From contig MU646546.1 in assembly GCA_026770585.1 (NCBI GenBank), positions 105,754 through 132,114 of the forward strand: a stretch of 26,361 nt of DNA, read 5' to 3'. The notes under the pieces were generated by a model that was not told the DNA's origin, did not search any database, and saw only the letters and a list, made by a program, of their open reading frames with translations. Below, one piece after another: positions 7,784-16,700 of the stretch. The position numbers were made by a program, and so were the translations under genes. This stretch comes from Baffinella frigidus (Eukaryota; Cryptophyceae; Cryptomonadales; Baffinellaceae). How positions within the stretch are numbered: the first letter of the stretch is position 1; each line of letters opens with the position of its first letter.

Positions 7784-10700
7784 GTCGCTGCCCCTCTCCG
7801 TCCGGGACCATCTCGTGTCTTCAGCAGAAAGATCCGGAAAACCCAGCCTCAAGCTACGCCTGCGGGCGTAGCTTGCCTCGGGCACTGCGGCAGCGTGTTG
7901 CATGCCACAACGACGTTGTCCTCCTTCCCTCCATTCTCCCGCACCAAGTATTTCTGCCTCTGCTGAGTCGCGGGCGGCAAGCGCAGGGTTTCGCGTGCGG
8001 GGTTCGTCCTCGGGGCCCAGCCTGTGCTTCATCTTATTGTCAAGTTATTGAGGGCTGGGCCCCGCCTCCGCTTGATCCCATCAAGCGAGCCGCGAACCTG
8101 AGCCCCTTCCCGGCCCTGAGCATACACCTGCAACAGGTCGCGGACGTTGGCTTTCTCGGGCTGCTCGGCTCGCTCTCTCTCGTGGTGCGGCCCAATGGGA
8201 GACCCACACCTTCATATGCGGAAACAGTATAAAAATACTGTTTTTGGCCACGCGTAAAGTTGATTCCCCCCTTGAAAACAAGCCACTTTTGGCGTATCAT
8301 CACAAAACACGCCAAAAGTGGCTTGTTTTCAAGGGGAGAATCAACTTTACGCGTGGCCAAAAACAGTATTTTTGTACTGTTTCCGGAGATAAACCTGTTG
8401 AGTCCTTTCAGTGTTTTTTTTGTGACACCTTCCACCAGCCATGCCAAGTGGCTCAAATAGTGCCCTGGAAGGTCTTCGATTTTACCTTGGATCGGGGTCG
8501 GATCCGACCCCGATCCAAGGTAAATCGAAACTGCCTCAGAGCACTATTTGAGCCACCTCCAAGGGATAGTGGTTCTTTTGGGCAAGTCACACCGTCCTGC
8601 TGCGAACAAACCCTGCCTGGTTCAGTGAACCGTTGCCCCACCGGGTTATCTGCCCAGCATCATCACCCCAATCACCCCCCCCCCCCCTCCCCTCGAACAC
8701 GCGACCCGGTGCCTGAATCCCGAAATCCCATCAAAATTGCACCACAAATTTCTACAACAGCTTCAGTTGCACCCTGCGTTTGCTCCCTACCATACACATC
8801 TGGGACCCCTCAAGCCTCTCACCCTCCTCTTACTCCAATTCCCCTTGAATTTAAAATCATCGATTTGCCTCAGCCGTGAGGGTTGGTGGATAGACATCTG
8901 GGATCCATCAAGCCTGACCCCCCCCCCCCCATTCACGTGCCCCCAAAGTCCATCCCAACTTCAGTTTCGACCTGAGTTTCCTCCCCAACACATTTATGCG
9001 GGATCCATCAATCCTCACCCCCCCCAACTTCGACCCCACTTCGACCCATCAAGCCTCCCACCCTCCTCCTACGCAGGCCGTATTCGCGCCCGTAAGTCCA
9101 TCTGAGTCCATTCGCGCCCGTAAGTTCATAGTTCACAACGCCTTCGCGAAGCAATAATGGCTCCAAGCCCTGGTACAAATTTTGTACCAAACATTGGACA
9201 CGACCCTAAAATACCCTTCATGGACATTTAAACGACTTCACGGTCGTGTCCATGGTCTTGTCCCATACAAAATTTGTATGGGGCTTGGAGCCATTATTGC
9301 TTCGCGAAGGCGTCGGAAACTATTAAAGTCCATCTGAGTCCATTCGCGCCCGTAATTCCAGCAAAGTCCATCCCAGCTTCAGTTTCGTCCTGAGTTTGCT
9401 CCCTGACATTCATGCGGGATCCATCAAGCCTCGCACCCCCCCACTTCGACCCATCCACACGGTGGGCTTCGAGGGTCTCGGGACCGCTAGATTTAGCGGT
9501 AATGTGACCACATTTGCATTAGGAAATCCTTAAAGTTAACTGCCCACAGGGCAAGTTGACTTTTGATGAAAGGTTCGTAGTCCACCGTGTGGCAAGCCTC
9601 TGACCCTCCCTCCTCGTACGGGCTCGAGGGAAACCGACACCTTATCCACGCCAGATTTAGCGCCGTTGACTTAAGTATTCAGGGGATTTCTCTTGAAAGA
9701 TGTCAAAAGTGGATGTTTCGAGCCCTCTGACGTCAAGCCTCTCACCCTCCTCCAACACAGGTTGCATTCGCGCCCGTGGGGGCCCTGACCAACATCCAGC
9801 CGATGATACTGCAGACGGGCCTCTCGCACATCCTCCTTGAAATGGTCCCGCACCCCCTCCCCCGTATGGCTGAGTCAGCCCCCCCCCTCCTCCCCCCCCC
9901 ACTCGAGAATGCTGGAGGAACCTATTTGCATGTGGGGTTGTAAACATTTGTACCAGGATAGGGTATTCCAACCTCGTGACTGTGCTAATTTCGCGGAGTT
10001 ACGTGACCAATCTAACGCAAGTTACTACACAAATGTTACAACTCGCTTTTAAATACGCCCCTCTAGCATTCTCGTGTGGAATGGGGGAGCACCTGTCCGT
10101 CAAGTGTTGGTGTGAACACGATCAGTCAACCCGACTGAAAACGATCAGTCAACCCGGCTGAAAACGATCAGCCAACCCAGTTGAAAACGATCAGTCAACC
10201 CGACTGAAAACAATAAGTCAACCCAACAGAGGCAGAGCTAGGTGATGAACCGCCAACTGTTACCGTCTCCCGACACAAGTTGACAGTGCTGGTACTGAGC
10301 TGTCAACTTTTGCCATCCTAGCTAGAGGAGGAGGCAGAGCCTCCTCATCCTCCCCGCGCCGAACGACGACACGGAGGCATGTTTCAGTTGTGTGACAACA
10401 TAGCTGGCCTCGGAACATACCTGGCTATGTTCCGAGGCAAGCAAGGTCCGGACACTGGCGGTCTGTGAGGCCAGGCGTGTGCTGAGTGCAGCGCCGGGCA
10501 CGGGGAGAGGGGTCCGTAAGCATAATTACTCTGAGGGGGACAGGGGAGCGTAAGCATACACACTCTGACGGAGAGAGGGGGGGCGTAAGCATACACACTC
10601 AGAGCAGCTGCGGCGTGTGTGCAGGCGTTAGACGGCATCGCAACCCCTCTTTACTCTTCTCTTCCTAGGCATCTCTTCCTAGGCATGCACATTCCGGGTA

Positions 10701-13627
10701 CTGACGGTGTGTGTGGCCGTTCTTGAACGAGGCATGCAGGGTCTGTGTACTGACTGCCTGTGTGGCCGTGCGTGTGTGCAGGGTTTCAACGGCATCGCGA
10801 TCCCCGTCCTCTGCGGCGCCGGCGCCGGTGCCGAGGTTCAACCCAAATCCCAAAACCCAAAACCCACACCTTAAACCCCAGACCATAAAACCCAGACCCA
10901 AAACCCCAATCGGCGCCGAGTTTCATCCCCCAACTCCCAAACCCGTGAATCCGTGGACCCGTGACACCTCCGACCTCCAACGTGAACTTGGGGAGCCGGA
11001 CCCCGCCCCCCCATACGAGCCGCGCGTATCTGATACCAGCCCTAGCCCATGTACCCCCCCTGCATTCCAGGAGTTTCCTGATTTCATCTCCACAAAAGTT
11101 TTAATTAATTGCTTTTGGCGCAACGAAATTTACTACACAAATGCTCTACTATTACTTGTAAAAGCAAATCGTGTAGTAATTTTCGTTGCCAAAAAGCAAT
11201 TAATTAATACTTGTATGGAGATTAGATTGAGTCGGGAACCGCGGCGCAGGATAAGGCGGCCCTGTGCGGCGCGTCGCCCAAATAGCCAGAGCCAGAGCTA
11301 GCATTTCCGCTGCGTTTCGTATGTTTCCGAAGTGAGTCGGAAAAGGAACCTTCTGGCGCAAGAGAAGGCGCCCCCCGCGGTGAAAGACACGCAACAGGGG
11401 GTCCTCGAGGAGGCGGCGGCGCGCTCGGTGGGGAGGCGACAGCAACATCGCCATCCCAAATAGACGAAGCCAGAGCCAATACCCCCCCCTGCATCCCCTG
11501 CATCCCCGACTGAGTCAGAAACCTTTTGGCGCAGGTGAAGGAGGCCCCCGGGCTCCCGGCGGTCGAAGGCAAGCAGCAGGGGGTGCTGGAGGCGGCGGCG
11601 ACTCACCACATTAACTCACCAAATTACTGAGCGCAAATAGACTGACACTGCGCTAGTAACTCCCCCCCCCTGCATTCCATATCCGACTGAGCTAGGAGCT
11701 GAGTCGGGACCCGCACCGATGGCGCAGGTGAAGGAGGCCATATATGGCGCGTCGCCCAAATAGCCTGAGCCAGAGCTAGCATTTCCGCTGCATTTCGTGT
11801 GCTTCCTTATTGAGTCGGAAACCGAACCTTTTGGCGCAGGTGAAGGAGGCCCCCGGGCTCCCGGCGGTGGAAGGCAAGCAGCAGGGCGTGCTGGAGGCGG
11901 CGGCGGCGCGCTCGGTGGGGCGACGGCAGCTCGGGCTCCGACTCGACATCTGGGTGCACCATTTGCTCGCGGTGCACACCCCGAAACCCGAAACGCGACA
12001 CCCCGAACCCGGAACACGGAACACGAAACACGACATCTGAAACGAGAAACCCGAAGCACGAAACACGAAACGCTGAACCCTAAACCCGAAACCCTCAAAG
12101 CTCACTCGACTTCGGGAGGGTGCACCCCCATGCTGTGTCGACGCAGGACTTCCCTTGACCCTGAGCGTTTTAGGGTGTAGGGTGTAGGGTTTCGGAGAGC
12201 GGGAGACAGGTGACGAGCCTCGGATGGGCCTGCCTCAGTTCTCTCACGGACCCGCCTCTGTTCTTTTGAGTTTGACTCAAAAGAATCGACGTGTGGCGGG
12301 TGCAGGTAGCGGCGATGTTCATCGTGCTGCAGAGCGGCGAGTTCCACGAGGAGGCCACGATGCTCACGGCTGTCGAGTGCACGTGCGCGCTCCCCGTCGC
12401 CTTCGGCCAGGCCGCCCAGGTATATATACAATATATATGCACGTATATACACGTATATACACCACATAGATACGTATATACCATATATACACGTATATAC
12501 ACCGTATATGCACGTATATACCCTACATACACGTATTTACACCATATACAGACACGTATATACACCATATATAGACGATGCTCACGGCCGTGGAGTGCAC
12601 GTACGCGCTCCCCGTCGCCTTCGGACAGGCCGCCCAGGTACCTAAGTTGACGGATTTGTACCGGGAACCCAGCGCGTCAACTTGAGAATAGTCTGACAGT
12701 CAACGCGAGCGGAGGCCACGATGCTCACCGCTGTCGAATGCACGTGCGTATATACGTATGTACACGTATATACACCATATATAGACACGCATATACACCA
12801 TATATAGACGATGCTCACGGCCGCGGAGTGCACGTGCGCGCTCCCCGTCGCCTTCGGCGAGGCCGCGCAGGTTAGCGGACTATCCATAAGTTGACGTGCT
12901 GGGTTTGTGGTGGGAATCCGTCAACTTTGGGACGGGAAAGAGCGCGGGCTCACCGAAGTGGTGTGAGAAAATCAACTGAGACAGCGCTAGGTGGTGTTTG
13001 ATGTGAGATACCGTCGGGGCACGCTACCGCTCAAAACACTACGAGGCACGCCAACCCCAACCCTAAACCCCAAACCCTTAACGCTAAACCCGAAACCCCA
13101 AACCCCAAACTCTAAACCCTAAACCCCAAACCCCACACCCCACACCCCACACCCCAAACCCCAAACCCCAACCCCCACACCCCACACCCCACATCCCATA
13201 CCCTAAACCTTAAACCCTAAACCCGAAGCCCGAGGCGGGCATGTTGCACGGGGCGCGAAGCACCGCGCTTTGGAGCGGGAAAGAGCCCGGGTTCACCGAA
13301 TTGGAGCACATACACAGAGACAGAGCTAGGTGGTGTTTGATGTGAACCACCGTCGGGGCGCCCTGAAGCCTGAACGCTAAATGCTAAACGCTAAACGCTA
13401 AACCTCACACCGCAGGCGGGCACGCTGCACACCCCACACCCCATACCCCAAACCCCACACCCTTAACCCTTAACCCGAAACCCGAAACCCGAAACCCGAA
13501 CTTCACACCCCGCACCGCAGGCTGCCATGCTGCACGGGGCGCGAAGCAGCGTGCTGGGCGTGCTCATGGTCGTGGGCTTCGTCCAGAGAATGAGAGAGAG
13601 CGAGAGCGAGAGAGCGAGCGAGCGAGC

Positions 13628-13674
<47 letters not shown>

Positions 13675-13676
13675 GT

Positions 13677-13708
<32 letters not shown>

Positions 13709-16700
13709 GCCTGAGCCAGACGCGGGCGACGAACTCACACCCCACACCCCACACTCCAACCCCCAAACCGCACACCGCACACCGCAGGCCGGCATGCTGC
13801 ACGGAGCGCGAAGCAGCGTGCTGGGCGTGCTGATGGTCGTGGGCTTCGTCGNNNNNNNNNNNNNNNNNNNNNNNNNNNNNNNNNNNNNNNNNNNNNNNNN
13901 NNNNNNNNNNNNNNNNNNNNNNNNNNNNNNNNNNNNNNNNNNNNNNNNNNNNNNNNNNNNNNNNNNNNNNNNNNNNNNNNNNNNNNNNNNNNNNNNNNNN
14001 NNNNNNNNNNNNNNNNNNNNNNNNNNNNNNNNNNNNNNNNNNNNNNNNNNNNNNNNNNNNNNNNNNNNNNNNNNNNNNNNNNNNNCCTGCCCCCCCCACC
14101 CTGCCTCAGGGGTACCTCGCTCATCAGGAGCAGCCCTTCCCCTAGCACCACTGCAGGGCCGTTGGCACAGGCCTACTTCATCTCCACAAAAGTATTAATT
14201 AATTGCTTTTGGCGCAACGAAATTTACTACACAAATGCTCTTCTATTACTTTTATGAGCAAATCGTGTAGTAATTTTCGTTGGCCAAAAGCAATTAATCA
14301 GTACTTCTATGGAGATTATACTTTAGGGTCCTAGGAGGGTGCGCCTCCAGAGCGAAAACCCCCTGCTCACCGCACGCTGCTCCACCTCGCGCAACCCTAA
14401 ACCCAAACTCCTAAACACCGAACCCCAAACTTCAAACAGAACCATAAACCATACACCATAAGCCATAAACCATAGACCATAAACCCTAAACCCAAATACA
14501 GAACCATAACCCATACACCATACGCCATAACCCATACACCATAAACCATAAACCCTAAACCCCAAACCCCAAACTCCAAACCCCAAACCCCAAACCACAA
14601 ACCCCACACCCAGCGGGAAGCTGGCGGTGCCGCGGGCGCTGCAACTGTACGGGACGTGGGCAGGAAGCATAGGACCTTAGGCATAGGCCCTACTGTAGTG
14701 TCCTACCTCACCTCCGCACGTGCTCTGACTGACTGACTGGCTGGCTGAATGACTGGCTTGACTGAACGACTGGCTTGACTGACTGACTGGCTTGACTGAC
14801 TGACTGACTGGCTGGCTGACTGTCTGGCTCCACCTCGCGCAAACCCTAAACCCTCAACTTCGCGCAGCGGGAAGCTGACGGTGCCGCGGGCGGTGGAACT
14901 GTACGGGGCGTGGGCCGGCACCGGGCAAGGCGCGGGCGACGGGGCACTCCGCGACGCTACGGGCGAGGTCCAAAGTTGACGGATTTGTACGGACTGTCAG
15001 CTTGAGAATAGTCCGTCAACCCCGAGGAATTCCGCGACGCTACGCAAGAGGTTCTCCCGTCATGAACCATCCTACAGGGTCGGTTCGCGTAGGGCACGTG
15101 ACTACGGTGGGCTCCAGGGAGAGGATCGCATCTCTTCCCGGGAGGCCCCACCACGCCAGATTCTGGGAAGCGGTTGCCAAAAGTCAATTTCCCCTCCGGG
15201 CAGTGGGTTTCAAAAGTTAACACACACCATCTGTGGTGTTTTAGAAAATTCAACCCCCGCATCCAATCTGGCGTGGCAGGGCCTCCCGTGGTCAACACCG
15301 TATGCTGGTCAATCAACATTAACGGTCAGGTTATGGACGGGAGCATCACAGCGGCGCTGGGAATCGAGTCGGATTTTGGGAATCGTGTACAAATTACTAC
15401 ACGTTGAAACCCCGGAGTTTCACGCCATTCTCAAGGGGCGCTCTCTGATGGGATCGATCCCGATTCACGCCATTCTCGAGGACCCTAAACCACAAACCCT
15501 AAACACAGAGCCCTACACCATAAACTCTAAACACAAGACGATCTCCACCAACGGTCAGGTTATAGACGAGAGCATCACTGCGGCGCTGGGAATCTGTTTT
15601 CAGAATCGTGTGAAAGTTACCACACACTTTGAAACTCGGAGCTCACGCTATTCTCAAGGGGCGGTCTCCGGTGGGATCGTCAACACCAACGGTCAGGTTA
15701 TGGCGGGGAGCATCACTGCGGCGCTGGGAACCGAGTCGGATTTTTGGAATCGTGTGAAAATTACTACACACGTCGAAACCCGGAGTTCACGCCATTCTCA
15801 AGGGGCGCTCTCTGATGGGATCGATCACCACTACCGGTCAGGTTATGGCGGGGAGCATCACATCGAAAATTACCACACGTTGAAACCCGGAGTTCACGCC
15901 ATTCTCAAGGGGCGCTCTATCAGCCAGTGATGGGATCAATCAACACCAATGATCAGGTTATGGACGGGAGCATCACAGCGAAAATTACTACACGTTGAAA
16001 CCCGGAGTTCACACGCCATTCTCAAGGGGCGGTCTCTGATCGATCACCAACAATGATCAGGTTATGGACGGGAGCATCACTGCGGCGCACCGCGTCGCTC
16101 TCGTCTTCTGCTCGGTCCTCAACCCTGCACCCTAAACCCCAAACCCCAAGCCCCAGACCTCAAAGCCCAACCCCCAAAGCCCAAAGCCCAAACCCCAAAC
16201 CTCAAACCCCAAGCCCCAAACCTCAAACCCCAAACCCCAAACCCCAAACCCCGCCCCCCCTCCTATCTCTGTTCGGACACCACGTGTAGAGTGCACCCGG
16301 CCTCTCTCTAGGCCCTGCTCAGACACAACCTCAATGCATACACGGCGGCCGTGCTGGTAGCGATAAAGGGCTCCCTCTACCGTGAAGGCTCACGACTCTA
16401 ATCTCCATACAAGTATTAATTAATTGCCTTTGGCAGCGAAAATTACTACACGATTTGTTCATAAAAGTAATAGTAAAGCGTTTGTGTAGTAAATTTCGTT
16501 ACACCAAAAGCTATTAATTGATACTTTTGTGGAGATGAACTCGGAGGCTGACGCGACTCTGGCGTGCGACGCTGACGGGAAGGCGGCTCTCTCTCCTAAC
16601 TCTTGTGCGCGACGCTGCAGGTGCCCTAGCCGCTAAATCCTGCACCCCAAACGCGGCAGGTGGGGCTCAGGGGTAGTAGCAGCCTAGGACGGGAAGGTTG

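Larger units (their letters stand above)
14611..15052 (+). repeat. Echoes of TLC exon 8 (one start, one end)
   Basis: 14614-14665 is a start-echo upstream (cag then GGGAAGCTGGCGGTG..ACGTGGGCAGG). 15028-15048 is an end-echo downstream (TTCCGCGACGCTACGCAAGAG then gttctc, against the exon's CTCCGCGACGCTACGGGCGAG then gtccaa). Confidence 0.72.

Noticed and set aside
7531-8232. 233-codon frame overlapping TLC exon 1
   Set aside because: Shadow of exon 1 in another frame; runs through intron 1 and lacks the TLC pattern.
10913-11060. Extra TLC exon (EFHPPTPKPVNPWTRDTSDL)
   Set aside because: Open but proline-rich, without a clear acceptor/donor pair or echoes; its beginning matches an end-echo of exon 4.
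13503-14198. Frames across the N run and GA repeat
   Set aside because: Artefacts of translating Ns and a dinucleotide repeat.
14722-14826. CRISPR-like array
   Set aside because: Simple tetranucleotide repeat without spacers, in a eukaryotic intron.
15316-16060. CRISPR or integron-like repeat-spacer array
   Set aside because: Units are contiguous tandem copies containing an exon start, with variable break points and no unique spacers.
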